Positions 9,571-17,848 of a stretch of 64,000 bases of DNA are shown piece by piece. The DNA is from a virus, in IMG/VR virus record IMGVR_UViG_3300010391_000222, positions 1-64,000 of that record; one strand, 5' to 3'. The position numbers were made by a program, and so were the translations under genes. How positions within the stretch are numbered: the stretch's first letter is position 1; each line of letters begins with the position of its first letter. Below the pieces are notes generated by a model, which worked only from the letters and a program-made list of their open reading frames with translations, was not told the DNA's origin and did not search any database.

Positions 9571-9930
9571 GATATTCCTAGTTCAGTAGGTGGTCTTACT
9601 ATTAGTTCATATACGGTTTCTGCAGTAACTTCAGGTAGTCTTGTAAAATCTGCTGCAGGACAAGTTTATAGTATCGCTGCTGCAAACAATGGTGCAGGTG
9701 CTTTATATTTAAGACTTTTTAATAAAGCTACTGCTCCTGCTTCTACAGATACGCCTTTTATAAGACTTATTGTTCCTGGCAATACTGCAGGTGCAGGATT
9801 TGTATATTCTATTCCCTGTGGTCTAGCCTTTGGTACGGGCATTGGTTGGAGAATTAGTGGCGGTCTTGTAGATGGAGACACTACTGCTCCTGCAGATAAT
9901 CAAGGTTATGTAAACATACTTTATAAATAA
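6634..9930 (+). CDS. Giant repeat tail / adhesion protein B
   Basis: The 1098-residue protein is a paralogue of the one at 3565, sharing the N-terminus (NNITVKDSTGTTKTIHTVED, then DSTSAHFN) and all module types. It has seven TQSGTW-type units (one is TESGTW), four FVDQVPFNVSVMN units, and several QMVSIGGA(V/T)SxQAVQ units. A different tip of about 125 residues (from SSVGGLTISSYTVSA) closes it. The shared N-terminus suggests that both proteins attach to the same place or pair in one fibre, with different tips. There is no sign of frameshift or decay. Confidence 0.65.
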   Translation: MANNITVKDSTGTTKTIHTVEDSTSAHFNMSVPVDVSGHTATVVSGSGQAATTGMGGLVVALHPSSPLPVGTNLLGGVSVRGIVTVAGPVSIGGNIPGIDSAITVNAHAVTQSGPWRVSVTDPLPAGTNLIGAVSIRGNVSIDDKVSVAGLVSAHQDGTWNVISNTQLVSIGGATSIQAYPIAGKDTAGDARIPLMTTGGALIVHVSNTAPGGAAGSTQMVSIGGATSVQAVQIAGKDTAGNARSPLMFTDGTLLVHVCNAQPTPTGTTQMVSIGGAVSNQAVQIAGKDTAGDARIPLMTTGGALIVHVSNTAPGGAAGSTQMVSIGGTVSNQAVQVAFTDGTNARTPYSDSSGIQRVSVMDSTLAVTQSGTWTVQPGNTANTTPWLVSVGGNVSLSDNAPVSVRGGILGAVSLGGGTAQIGRVSVFVDQVPFNVSVMNSLPVPVSIVGGVLGAVSLGGGTAIIGKVSLAGINPVSVAGNIPGIDSAITVGTHAVTQSGTWTVQPGNTANTTPWLVSVGGNVSLSDNAPVSVRGGRVSIADSTLAATQSGTWTVQPGNTANTTPWLVSVGGNVSLSDNAPVSVRGGVLGAVSLGGGTAQIGRVSVFVDQVPFNVSVMNTLPVPVSIVGGIINTIQQVSLGGGTATIGKLGVNTDKVVIGAVSIADTTHAVTQSGTWTVQPGNTANTTPWLVSVGGNVSLSDNAPVSVRGGRVSIADSTLAVTESGTWTVQPGNTANTTPWLVSVNGPLPAGTNLLGRVSLEGSLPVTGITQMVSIGGAVSNQAVQIAFTDGTNARTPLTTTTGIQIAHVSNVLPDHGVTQSGTWTVQPGNTANTTPWLVSVGGNVSLSDNAPVSVRGGVLGAVSIGGGTAQIGRVSVFVDQVPFNVSVMNSLPVPTSVVGGVLNAVSIGGGTAQIGRVSVFVDQVPFNVSVMNSLPVPVSIVGGKVHVSNILPDHGVTQSGTWTVQPGNTPNTAPWLTTDIPSSVGGLTISSYTVSAVTSGSLVKSAAGQVYSIAAANNGAGALYLRLFNKATAPASTDTPFIRLIVPGNTAGAGFVYSIPCGLAFGTGIGWRISGGLVDGDTTAPADNQGYVNILYK

Positions 9931-9947
9931 GGATTAAGAATAAAATT

Positions 9948-10328
9948 ATGGCAGCAGTTTTAGATCGTCAAATAGTTCCACAGAAACAAGAAATTATTAC
10001 TTCAGAGTATGAGATTACTACTGAAACTAAAAGTATTACAATGGAGATTGACAGACATAATTGGACTAAAGACGATAAAGACGGTCTTGTATCATTAATT
10101 GCAATACTTGAAGTAGACGAAACTCTCAAAGGTGATTGGCGTGAAATCGGTAGTTGTGGAATGGAAGGAGGAGAGATAATTGGGCGAGACGGGCTTCCTA
10201 TTACAAAATCGGGTATTACAATTAGTCTTGATGAAAAAACAAGTTTTCCAAAAGGGACAAAAGTGCGTGCTAGATTAAAGACTTCATCGGTAGACTTGGA
10301 AACAGAAATAAGAATTATCGAAGGTTAA
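9948..10328 (+). CDS. Hypothetical structural protein
   Basis: The 126-residue protein alternates predicted strands and charged turns (SEYEITTETKSITMEIDRHNW; RARLKTSSVDLETEIRII), as in a small beta-sandwich. It contains DDKDGLVSLIAILEVDETLKG and no Cys pair beyond one CGMEG. It follows giant protein B closely and precedes another beta-rich protein, so it probably belongs to the same fibre assembly. I do not recognise the family. Confidence 0.55.
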   Translation: MAAVLDRQIVPQKQEIITSEYEITTETKSITMEIDRHNWTKDDKDGLVSLIAILEVDETLKGDWREIGSCGMEGGEIIGRDGLPITKSGITISLDEKTSFPKGTKVRARLKTSSVDLETEIRIIEG

Positions 10329-10343
10329 TTTTAGGATAAAATT

Positions 10344-11651
10344 ATGGCAACTGTTACTCACGATTCGTCAGTTTCTGCAAAGGGAATAAATGTTTCTACT
10401 TTGAGTGTCTCATTGACGATTGCCAATAATTCTAATCGTTATGTAATTGGCCATGCTTGTGCAGATACTGCTGCAGGTCCGGCTCAAATTACTAGTATGA
10501 CTTGGAATACGACAGAGACAATGGCTGCTCTATGGTCGCAACTTCAATTACTTGTTCGTACTAGAGCTTTTGGACTTGCTGCTCCTACAGCTACTACAGC
10601 AAATATTGCTTGTACTTTTGGTGCTACTGAAGAAGCTGTAGCAGTATCGGGGTCGTCTTTTTATAATGTTCACCAGACTACTTCTACTGGAACAGCGCGT
10701 ACTTCTAGCGGAACTAGCGGTAATAATTTCTGGATTGGAGTTGATGGAGGAGTAACCAATGGTTTAGTAGTAGGATGTGGAGCTTGGGATAAAACCACAA
10801 TCGGTAATCCTGCAATATCTGACAAGACTGGTCTACTTGAATTTTGGGCATCTGGGGCTCTTTCGACAGCTACGGCACAAACGTCTCGTACTCCGGCATT
10901 GCCTGCAAATAGTCAGCGAGGAGATATTGTACTTGCTCATTGTGCATCAGAAAATAATAATACGCATGCTTGTTCTACGTCAGGATGGAATAATTTAGGG
11001 CAAACCAATAGCGGTACTGGATGGACTGTTTCTTATTGGTGGGCCATTGAAGATGGTGCTCTTGGTGCTCCAGTAATTACTTGGACTGATTCAAATGATG
11101 CTAGTGCACATACTCATTCTTTTCGCGATACCAAAGTAAGTACTCCTTGCGCTTATATAGGTACTGTAGGAACTGGAACAGGAGGTACTCATACTTCTAC
11201 TGGAGGCAATAGTACAGAAAATAATGTTCGTGTAGCTTACATAGATCATGCAAATGCTAATACTGCACTTGCGACTCCTGCTGGATGGACAGAACATACA
11301 GATAGTGGTTCGGCAACTGGTCCTTGTCAAACTACACTTGGGTCTATTGCAATTGCTACACTTGGCACTGGGTCTGGTAATATTAGTGTACTGGGGGCTC
11401 TTGCAGCTTGGGTACAACAACAGATTGAAATTTATCGTCATGCTATTACACAAGTAGCAATGACGGAACAAGAAGATATTGGTGATTTTGCTGCTTTTGC
11501 TGTCTCTTATGAGACCTCTTCTACCTATAATACATTAGGTTGGACTGGCACAGGAACTACAGCTTCATATGTTACTGGAGCAATAGAACTTAAACCTACT
11601 GCTGCTGCAGCTACTTCACAACAACAATTAATGATGTTAGGGGTTTCGTAG
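10344..11651 (+). CDS. Beta-rich virion surface protein
   Basis: The 435-residue protein is Thr/Ala/Gly/Ser-rich, with two repeat-like halves containing GNNFWIGVDGGVTNGLVVG, GDIVLAHCASENN and ATPAGWTEHTDSGSATGP. Such GW(T/N) turns and Gly-Thr strands are typical of phage surface or fibre proteins. The C-terminus (VTGAIELKPTAAAATSQQQL) ends in a flexible Ala/Gln tail. The start has AGGA upstream. Cys residues are scattered and not paired as in a zinc site. Function beyond a virion role cannot be read from sequence. Confidence 0.5.
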   Translation: MATVTHDSSVSAKGINVSTLSVSLTIANNSNRYVIGHACADTAAGPAQITSMTWNTTETMAALWSQLQLLVRTRAFGLAAPTATTANIACTFGATEEAVAVSGSSFYNVHQTTSTGTARTSSGTSGNNFWIGVDGGVTNGLVVGCGAWDKTTIGNPAISDKTGLLEFWASGALSTATAQTSRTPALPANSQRGDIVLAHCASENNNTHACSTSGWNNLGQTNSGTGWTVSYWWAIEDGALGAPVITWTDSNDASAHTHSFRDTKVSTPCAYIGTVGTGTGGTHTSTGGNSTENNVRVAYIDHANANTALATPAGWTEHTDSGSATGPCQTTLGSIAIATLGTGSGNISVLGALAAWVQQQIEIYRHAITQVAMTEQEDIGDFAAFAVSYETSSTYNTLGWTGTGTTASYVTGAIELKPTAAAATSQQQLMMLGVS

Positions 11652-11662
11652 GAGAGATATAA

Positions 11663-12343
11663 ATGACTTCACCCATTGGTTCTTATACTACATTAGTTTC
11701 TGCCATAGTCGATTATTTTGAAGACGATGGTACAGAATTTAAGGCTTATATTCCTGTAGCTGTAGACCTTGCAGAACAACGTCTTGCGCGCGAGATTGAT
11801 TCTACGCATCTTAAATTTAATACTAATGTCTCTAGTACGGCTGCCAATAGATTAATCAATAAACCTACTGGGTACAAATTTGCTTTTAATCTTCGCTATA
11901 TTACTCCTTCGGGCGAACTTAGGACACTCTTCAAAACTACAGATTCTTATATTGAAGACTATTGGCCTTGGGGTAATTCTAGTGTAGGTTGTCCTAAATA
12001 TTATGCAGATTATAGTCAGACACAATTTATAGTAGGCCCTACAGTCTCTAATGCAGGAGATTTTCCTCTTAGTTATTCGGGAAGACCTACCCCCTTGACT
12101 GCTACTGTAAGTATCAATGTTTTCACAAGTTCATTTAGTGATCTTTTGTTTTATGCTACACTTATAGAACAAGCAAAGTTTGCTAGGCAAAATACGATGG
12201 TACAGACTTTAGAAGGCAATTATCAGTCTTGTCTGCATAGTGTAGTAAATGAAGGTAGGCGTGAACGTCGAGATTCTGGTCTTGAACCTGCAAATACTCA
12301 ATCAAATATTAATAGTTTAAATGGACCGATTCAAAGTGAATAA
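11663..12343 (+). CDS. Phage adaptor / tail-tube A-like protein
   Basis: The 226-residue protein opens with SPIGSYTTLVSAIVDYFEDD, followed by AVDLAEQRLAREID. This is the pattern of a podovirus connector or adaptor family in which an N-terminal helix pair precedes a beta domain. Later segments (PYSGRPTPL-like SYSGRPTPLT, LLFYATLIEQAKFARQNTMV) match the part that contacts the nozzle. It stands three genes before the nozzle gene, as expected. An HNH endonuclease gene begins inside its last codons. Confidence 0.6.
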   Translation: MTSPIGSYTTLVSAIVDYFEDDGTEFKAYIPVAVDLAEQRLAREIDSTHLKFNTNVSSTAANRLINKPTGYKFAFNLRYITPSGELRTLFKTTDSYIEDYWPWGNSSVGCPKYYADYSQTQFIVGPTVSNAGDFPLSYSGRPTPLTATVSINVFTSSFSDLLFYATLIEQAKFARQNTMVQTLEGNYQSCLHSVVNEGRRERRDSGLEPANTQSNINSLNGPIQSE

Positions 12344-12848
12344 TATAACAGAATTAAAATTACAAGAACAATATAAAATTTGTCCTAGATGTAAAATTGA
12401 TTTACCTTTTAGTGCTTATCATAAAAGTAAAAATAAGAAATTTGGATTGCAAGTAATTTGTAAAAATTGTAAATCAAAAGAATTAAAAAAATATGCTTTA
12501 AAGCGTGCTGAATATAGTATGAAATATAGATATGCACTACCGATAAAAGAATATTTACTTGCTAATGCAAAAAGAAGTGCTTTGAAACGAAAAATGGAAT
12601 GTGATCTTACACTAGATAATATGCCCATAATTCCGACAACATGTCCTATATTAGGTACAGATTTAAGTGTAAGAATCAAAGATCATCGTAATTTGTATTC
12701 AATTGATCGTATAGATAATAATAAAGGATATGTTCAGGATAACATTGTAATTGTTAGTATGAGAGTAAATAATTCTAAAGCTAATCTTTCTTTTAATGAG
12801 TTAGAAAAGATGTATTTCTTTTACAAACAATTTCAAAAACCGGAATAG
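12321..12848 (+). CDS. HNH homing endonuclease with zinc ribbon
   Basis: The 175-residue protein has an N-terminal CxxC...CxxC ribbon (CPRCKIDLP, then CKNCKSKE), a basic helical linker and a C-terminal HNH-like region: CPILGTDL, SIDRIDNNKGYVQDNIVIVS and NNSKANLSFNELEKM. These are the marks of stand-alone phage HNH endonucleases. It lies between adaptor and collar genes, overlaps the adaptor stop by 23 bases, and is more AT-rich and basic than its neighbours. The start at 12321 lacks a clear ribosome site; GTG at 12336 is possible. It is a close relative of the protein at 49434. Confidence 0.8.
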   Translation: MDRFKVNNITELKLQEQYKICPRCKIDLPFSAYHKSKNKKFGLQVICKNCKSKELKKYALKRAEYSMKYRYALPIKEYLLANAKRSALKRKMECDLTLDNMPIIPTTCPILGTDLSVRIKDHRNLYSIDRIDNNKGYVQDNIVIVSMRVNNSKANLSFNELEKMYFFYKQFQKPE

Positions 12849-12860
12849 GAAGAATAAGCA

Positions 12861-13850
12861 ATGACTTCTAGTTATAGTACACGCAAGAGACTTGAAAAGC
12901 AAAATCCCAGTGAGAACAATAATACTTGGGGTGGGTTTTTGAATAGTAATACCATTGATCTTATAGATGAATGCTTCGGTCTTGTCTGCGTAACCATGAC
13001 TACGGCAGGAGATTCTACGCTTAGTATTAACAATGGTTCTAGTGACGAAGGCAGACGTACTCAGATTGTTCTTACAGGTGTACCTACTTCTAATGTAAGG
13101 CTTTTTGTACCTGCTCAACAAAGCTTCTATGTTGTTCGTAATAAGATGACTGGAACCAAGCGTGTTCGTCTTACTAATACTGGAGGTTCTAATGGCGTAG
13201 ACTTTAGTGGTACGGGAAGTGGAGCAGAGCAAGGAGTAGTAGCTTCCGATGGAACTAATGTCCGTGAAATTATAAGAACAGTTTCCGTAGGTCAATTTAA
13301 TTTATTTACTACTGGTATGATCTTTCCTTTCTTTAATTCAGTAGGAGCAATACCGAGTGGATGGGTAAATTGCGATGGAACTAATGGTACTCCGAATCTT
13401 AACGATAGATTTATCCTTGGAACTACAAGCGCGAGTAATTATGATACTTCAGGAGGTGCACAGGTACTTACTGCTGCTTCGTCAGGTGATCATAATCATG
13501 GTGGCACAGTAGTATCGACAGCATTGACTAGTGTACATATACCTGCACATGCACATTATGTCTTTACTAATCATCAAGAAACTGCTACCACTAATGATTA
13601 CTCTCCCGGAGGCAGTAATACTACAGCTAATTCTAGAACTGCATCTACTAGAGTTGTAGGTACTGGTAATGATTATGGTATGGCTGGTCAAGTAACTACT
13701 GCTAATCCTTCAATAGGTCAAACATCATGGGCTTATAGTTCTGTAGCAGATGGACATACGCATACTATAAATACAGGAGGAGGGCATACACATACTATTG
13801 CAGACGGAAGACCTCCTTTCCATAGAATGCTCTACATTATGAAGACCTAA
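12861..13850 (+). CDS. Tail-collar domain fibre protein, copy 1
   Basis: The 329-residue protein starts with an assembly domain (TRKRLEKQNPSENNNTWGG), typical of short phage and gene-transfer-agent fibre proteins. The tail-collar fold follows at about residues 150-185 (FFNSVGAIPSGWVNCDG, then TPNLNDRFILGT). The C-terminal receptor region is rich in His-x-His pairs (DHNHGG, IPAHAHY, DGHTHTI, GGHTHTI). In the T4 gp12 short fibre such pairs bind metal inside the trimer. AGGAAG precedes the ATG. It is duplicated in the next gene. Confidence 0.8.
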   Translation: MTSSYSTRKRLEKQNPSENNNTWGGFLNSNTIDLIDECFGLVCVTMTTAGDSTLSINNGSSDEGRRTQIVLTGVPTSNVRLFVPAQQSFYVVRNKMTGTKRVRLTNTGGSNGVDFSGTGSGAEQGVVASDGTNVREIIRTVSVGQFNLFTTGMIFPFFNSVGAIPSGWVNCDGTNGTPNLNDRFILGTTSASNYDTSGGAQVLTAASSGDHNHGGTVVSTALTSVHIPAHAHYVFTNHQETATTNDYSPGGSNTTANSRTASTRVVGTGNDYGMAGQVTTANPSIGQTSWAYSSVADGHTHTINTGGGHTHTIADGRPPFHRMLYIMKT

Positions 13851-13854
13851 TCAA

Positions 13855-14841
13855 ATGTCCAGTACTCATACAGGAAGAAAAAGACTAGAACGACAAACAC
13901 CAGGAGAAAACAATAATACCTGGGGAGGATACCTTAATAGTAATACTATTGATCTTCTAGATGAATGTTTTGGTCTTACTTGTGTAGTAATGACTACTGC
14001 AGGTGATTCTACGTTTAATAGTTTACCTGGGCAATCGGATGAAGGACGCAGATCACAAATAGTACTTACAGGAGTTCCTACCAGTAATGTACGTTTATAT
14101 ATTCCTGCACGAGAATCTTTTTATGTAATACGTAATAAAATGACCGGGAGTAATAAAGTAACTATTACTAATACTGGAGGAACTAATGGTATTGATTTTT
14201 CAGGAACCGGATCAGGAGCAGAACAAGGAATAATTATTTCCGACGGAACCAACGTAAGAGAGATATTTAGAACAGTATCTGCTGCTTCTCTTCCATTTTA
14301 TACAAAAGGAATGATATTTCCATTTTTTAATTCAGTAGGAGCTATTCCTTCTACCTGGGGATTATGCGATGGAACTAATGGAACTCCTAATTTACAAGAT
14401 AGATTTATTCTAGGAACTGTTAGTGCTACTAATATTGATACTTCTGGAGGAGGACAGATACTTACAACAGCCTCTAATGGTGATCATGCACATGGAGGTA
14501 CAGTAGTAAGTACTGCTCTTACGAGCGCCCATATACCTGCACATGCGCATTATGCTTTTGCTATGTATCAAACAAATGCAGTTGCAGATAGATATTCTCC
14601 GTTCGGAAGTAATACAGATGCTAATAGTTTTACTGCTGCTAATACTGAATCTGGAACTAGAGTTTATAGAATGGCAGGTCATGTAACTACTGCTAATCCT
14701 TCAATAGGACAAACATCATGGGCTTATTCAAGTATTGCTGATGCACATAGTCATGCAATTAATACTGGTGGGGGTCATCAACATACTATAACAGATGGAA
14801 GACCTCTTTTTCATCGTATGTATTATATTATGAAACTCTAA
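13855..14841 (+). CDS. Tail-collar domain fibre protein, copy 2
   Basis: The 328-residue protein is a tandem paralogue of the preceding one with the same domain order: ERQTPGENNNTWGG at the N-terminus, collar domain FNSVGAIPSTWGLCDG and TPNLQDRFILGT, then His pairs (DHAHGG, IPAHAHY, DAHSHAI, GGHQHTI). The region between the first and last His clusters (about residues 225-285) differs most, as expected if the two copies bind different receptors or form alternative trimers. It starts 4 bases after copy 1. Confidence 0.8.
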   Translation: MSSTHTGRKRLERQTPGENNNTWGGYLNSNTIDLLDECFGLTCVVMTTAGDSTFNSLPGQSDEGRRSQIVLTGVPTSNVRLYIPARESFYVIRNKMTGSNKVTITNTGGTNGIDFSGTGSGAEQGIIISDGTNVREIFRTVSAASLPFYTKGMIFPFFNSVGAIPSTWGLCDGTNGTPNLQDRFILGTVSATNIDTSGGGQILTTASNGDHAHGGTVVSTALTSAHIPAHAHYAFAMYQTNAVADRYSPFGSNTDANSFTAANTESGTRVYRMAGHVTTANPSIGQTSWAYSSIADAHSHAINTGGGHQHTITDGRPLFHRMYYIMKL

Positions 14842-14854
14842 GGAAGAAAATATA

Positions 14855-16666
14855 GTGAGCGGCGATAGTAAACTTAAATCTCTTGAAATCTTAAACGGCA
14901 TTGATCGTAATGTTACCTCTTATCAAGCTAAAGGTAAATGGATTGATGGCGATAAGATTAGATTCTTTAAAGGCAATCCCGAGAAATTGGGAGGCTGGTC
15001 TAAATTAGCCGCAGGTACAAGCTATAGAGGTATCGCTAGAAAGGCTATTACTTGGGCTGCACTAAATGGTGATAATTTTTATGGATTAGGAACTCATAAA
15101 GGATTGTTTGTCTATAGTGGTGGTGATTATTATGACATTACTCCGCTACGAGCTACTGCTACTGAAACTAGTTGCATTAATATCATCGCAAGTACTATTA
15201 ATAAGTTTAAAGTAAGCGATGCAGCACATGGAGCAATAGCAGGAGATTATGTAGCTCTTACTTCAGTAAGCGATGCAGAAATTGATATACATGGAGTATA
15301 CGAAGTAGTAAGTGCAAATACTAATAATTATGTAGTGTCTGTAAATGCTTCTACTTCTCTTCCTAATACTATTGCACAAACTAAAAAGGGCAGTAGTGTA
15401 ACAATTAGTTATCTTTTACAAACAGGAAAAGCAAATAATGAACCTACTACAGGTTATGGTTCTGGTACTTATGGTTCAGGCCCTTATGGTCAAGGAACTA
15501 CTGGGTCTCTTATTAATAACTTGAGACAATGGTCGTTCGATACATGGGGCGAAGACCTTATGGCCTTATTACGAGGAGGTAATGTCTATAGATGGGATAA
15601 ATCAGATGGTCTAGGGACTAGGGCTTCTGTAGCAAGTAGTCTTATTCCTACAATGAGTAATATAGTCTTGGTTACAGAAGAAGCAAGACACATGATGCTC
15701 TTAGGAACTAGTGCTTTTGCAGGAGATTTCGATCCTCTTGCAGTAAGATGGTCTCAGTCTGAAGACTATACTGTCTGGTCTCCTGCAGTTACTAATGCAG
15801 CAGGAGGATTTAGATTGAATTCAGGTAGTCAAATTGTAGGAGCAGTAAAGTCTAAGAAAGAAATAGTAGCTTTTACCGATGAAGGAGCACATGGTATTAT
15901 TTACAGAGGAGCGCCTTTCTTTTTTACTCAAGAACGTCTGGGTCTTGGTTGTGGTCTAGTAGGACCTAATGCTGGGTTAGACTTAAATGGTACTGTATAT
16001 TGGTCCGGTAAATCTTCTCTTTTCAAATATGATGGTACTGTGCAAACTATAAGAACTACTCTGGATAAATCTATTTATGATCCAGATTCTGCTTATAGTT
16101 TTAATATGGACCAAAAAGAAAAAATAGTAATGGGACTTAATTCTGAGTTCAATGAATTATGGCTGTTTTATCCTTCTGTAAGTAGTGGAGAAAACAATAG
16201 ATATTTTGTCTATAATTATAATACTGAAGAAGTCTTCGATGGATCATTGGACAGAACTACATATGTAGATGCATATTTATTCGATAGACCTTTGGCTACT
16301 TCTACAAGTAATGCATCTTTTGCTCATGAAATTACACACGATGCTAATGGAGCAGAACTTCCTGCTTTCTTAGAGTCAGGTTATTTTGATATTGAAGATG
16401 GTCAATATCTTACTTTTGTAGATAGAATTATTCCCGATGTAACCAATCTTACTGGTAATTATATGACTGCATACATCAAGCTTCGTAAGTTTCCTTCTGA
16501 AACTGCAAAAGTAAAAGGACCTTATATAATTGGACCAGGGACTAAGAAGATACCTCTTCGAGGGCGAGCAAGACAAATTGCATTAAGAATAGAAGTATCT
16601 AGCGTCGGTAGTGATTTTAGATTAGGTCGTTGGCGTGCAGGAATAAATCCAGATGGAGAACGATAA
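14855..16666 (+). CDS. Tail nozzle / P22 gp10-like stabilisation protein
   Basis: The 603-residue protein starts at GTG behind AGGAAG. It has the layout of podovirus nozzle proteins: a short N-terminus, RNVTSYQAKGKWIDGDKIRF, then WxxF and LxLL beta-propeller blades (SFDTWGEDLMALLRGGNVYRW; RHMMLLGTSA; AVRWSQSEDYTVWSP) and a beta C-terminus. The segment GTYGSGPYGQG, just before the propeller core, is a recurring feature of this group. In P22 and relatives the protein forms the hexameric tube that closes the head and conducts DNA. Length agrees with the family. Confidence 0.75.
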   Translation: MSGDSKLKSLEILNGIDRNVTSYQAKGKWIDGDKIRFFKGNPEKLGGWSKLAAGTSYRGIARKAITWAALNGDNFYGLGTHKGLFVYSGGDYYDITPLRATATETSCINIIASTINKFKVSDAAHGAIAGDYVALTSVSDAEIDIHGVYEVVSANTNNYVVSVNASTSLPNTIAQTKKGSSVTISYLLQTGKANNEPTTGYGSGTYGSGPYGQGTTGSLINNLRQWSFDTWGEDLMALLRGGNVYRWDKSDGLGTRASVASSLIPTMSNIVLVTEEARHMMLLGTSAFAGDFDPLAVRWSQSEDYTVWSPAVTNAAGGFRLNSGSQIVGAVKSKKEIVAFTDEGAHGIIYRGAPFFFTQERLGLGCGLVGPNAGLDLNGTVYWSGKSSLFKYDGTVQTIRTTLDKSIYDPDSAYSFNMDQKEKIVMGLNSEFNELWLFYPSVSSGENNRYFVYNYNTEEVFDGSLDRTTYVDAYLFDRPLATSTSNASFAHEITHDANGAELPAFLESGYFDIEDGQYLTFVDRIIPDVTNLTGNYMTAYIKLRKFPSETAKVKGPYIIGPGTKKIPLRGRARQIALRIEVSSVGSDFRLGRWRAGINPDGER

Positions 16667-16835
16667 ATTTTGTAGATTTGATCATAATGAACTTGCTTGC
16701 GTCTTAGTAAGTTTATCTAGTGGTTGTGTATGTTATTCTGAAGATAAACAACAATGGCTTTGTTGGCAACACTATTATAAAATAGGTGAATTAGGAAGTT
16801 TAAAGATACTCAAGGATTTTAGAAATGCAAATTAG
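16653..16835 (+). CDS. Small Cys-rich hypothetical protein
   Basis: This 60-residue protein overlaps the nozzle gene by 14 bases and the next gene by 11. It has FCRFDHNELACVLVSLSSGCVCYSED followed by WLCWQHY at wider spacing: five Cys and two His, plausibly a zinc or disulfide mini-domain. The tight overlaps on both sides support translation. No known family is recognised. Confidence 0.5.
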   Translation: MENDKFCRFDHNELACVLVSLSSGCVCYSEDKQQWLCWQHYYKIGELGSLKILKDFRNAN

Positions 16836-17076
16836 ATTACCTAGTCCTACAGAAATTAAAGATCAAGACCTTAGGAATTATGTAAGTAAATTAGTACAAG
16901 CATTAGAACGAGCATTAGCTAAATTACCTGAGACACCTTTTACTAAGGATCGTATTGTAGTAACTAATTTAACCAAACAGTATACGCTCGATGCTACAGC
17001 AGGAACTTTAGGTGATGTACGTTTTGTTCTAGGTACTTTATTAAGAGACCTTCAAGATTCAGGGAAAGTAGCATAA
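16825..17076 (+). CDS. Small helical structural protein
   Basis: The 83-residue protein has an N-terminal PSPTEIKDQDLRNYVSKLVQALERAL helix and a C-terminal RDLQDSGKVA end. Proteins of this size and pattern, with a helix followed by short strands, occur between nozzle and internal virion genes in podoviruses and may be tail-needle or assembly factors. The start overlaps the preceding gene by 11 bases. Function is not established. Confidence 0.5.
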   Translation: MQIRLPSPTEIKDQDLRNYVSKLVQALERALAKLPETPFTKDRIVVTNLTKQYTLDATAGTLGDVRFVLGTLLRDLQDSGKVA

Positions 17077-17087
17077 GGAACTAAATC

Positions 17088-17363
17088 ATGGTAATGTCAA
17101 GAGGATCAATAATGTCCTTGATCACTAAATTAAGTGGACGTACTAAAGGCAAAGGCATGGACGATCATGTACCTGCAATGATCGAAGGTCAGCAACCTGC
17201 AGCCTTAAGCAATAATGAGTATGTCATTCCTGCCGATGTAGTATCTATGGTAGGAGACGGGTCTAGCGATGCAGGAGCTAGAATCTTAGATCAGTTCTGT
17301 AAACAAATAAGAAAACAAAAAGGAAAGTATCTTGTCAAAGGTCGTCAAGCTCCAAAGACATAA
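17088..17363 (+). CDS. Small virion-assembly protein with VIPADVVS motif
   Basis: The 91-residue protein carries MDDHVPAMIEGQQPAALSN and NEYVIPADVVSMVGDGSSDA. The P-A-x-L-S-x-x-E-(Y/F)-V-I-P-A-D-V-V pattern recurs in small podovirus proteins and within internal virion proteins. It may be a linear processing or docking motif. It precedes the GNAT and internal protein genes. AAGGA lies before the ATG. The family is recognised by motif only; its biochemical role is unknown. Confidence 0.6.
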   Translation: MVMSRGSIMSLITKLSGRTKGKGMDDHVPAMIEGQQPAALSNNEYVIPADVVSMVGDGSSDAGARILDQFCKQIRKQKGKYLVKGRQAPKT

Positions 17364-17365
17364 CT

Positions 17366-17848
17366 ATGTATGAACACAAAGGTATTCTTTATCGTCAAGG
17401 ACAATTTAAGGATATTCCTAGTCTTACTTCGTTTCTTACTAATATTACCAAAGAAAATAATCTAGGACTAATCTTAGAACATGATGTAGATTCAATCGCT
17501 GAAACCCTTAGACAATTAATTAAACAAAATCAAGGGGTTATGCTTTTAGCTGAAAAGAATGGATTACTCGTAGGGTGTATAATATATGGAATTGTTACAT
17601 TATGGTGGTCAAAGAAACAATTCTTTAATAACTTAGCTTTTTATGTAGCTCCAAAGTATCGTAAGGGGTTGAATATACAAGGTAAATTGCTTGAACTTTC
17701 TAAAGCTTTTTCAGATGAATCTCAGATACCAATCTTGATCTCTTTGTTCGATGCTACCGATAAAAAACTTAGAACGATGAAATATTTGAATTATAAAGGA
17801 TTTAAGAGCATAGGAGTCAAGGGACTTTATGTTCCGGGAGTAAAATAA
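17366..17848 (+). CDS. GNAT-like acetyltransferase of the virion region
   Basis: The 160-residue protein has the order of a GNAT fold: an N-terminal DIPSLTSFLTNI helix, a strand pair LLAEKNGLLVGCIIYG, then the acetyl-CoA loop region NNLAFYVAPKYRKGLNIQGK with an R-K-G-x-x-x-Q-G signature, and the end MKYLNYKGFKSIGVKGLYV. Putative acetyltransferases at this exact place, before internal virion proteins, are common in podoviruses; their substrate is unknown. TAATG couples it to the next gene. Confidence 0.65.
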   Translation: MYEHKGILYRQGQFKDIPSLTSFLTNITKENNLGLILEHDVDSIAETLRQLIKQNQGVMLLAEKNGLLVGCIIYGIVTLWWSKKQFFNNLAFYVAPKYRKGLNIQGKLLELSKAFSDESQIPILISLFDATDKKLRTMKYLNYKGFKSIGVKGLYVPGVK

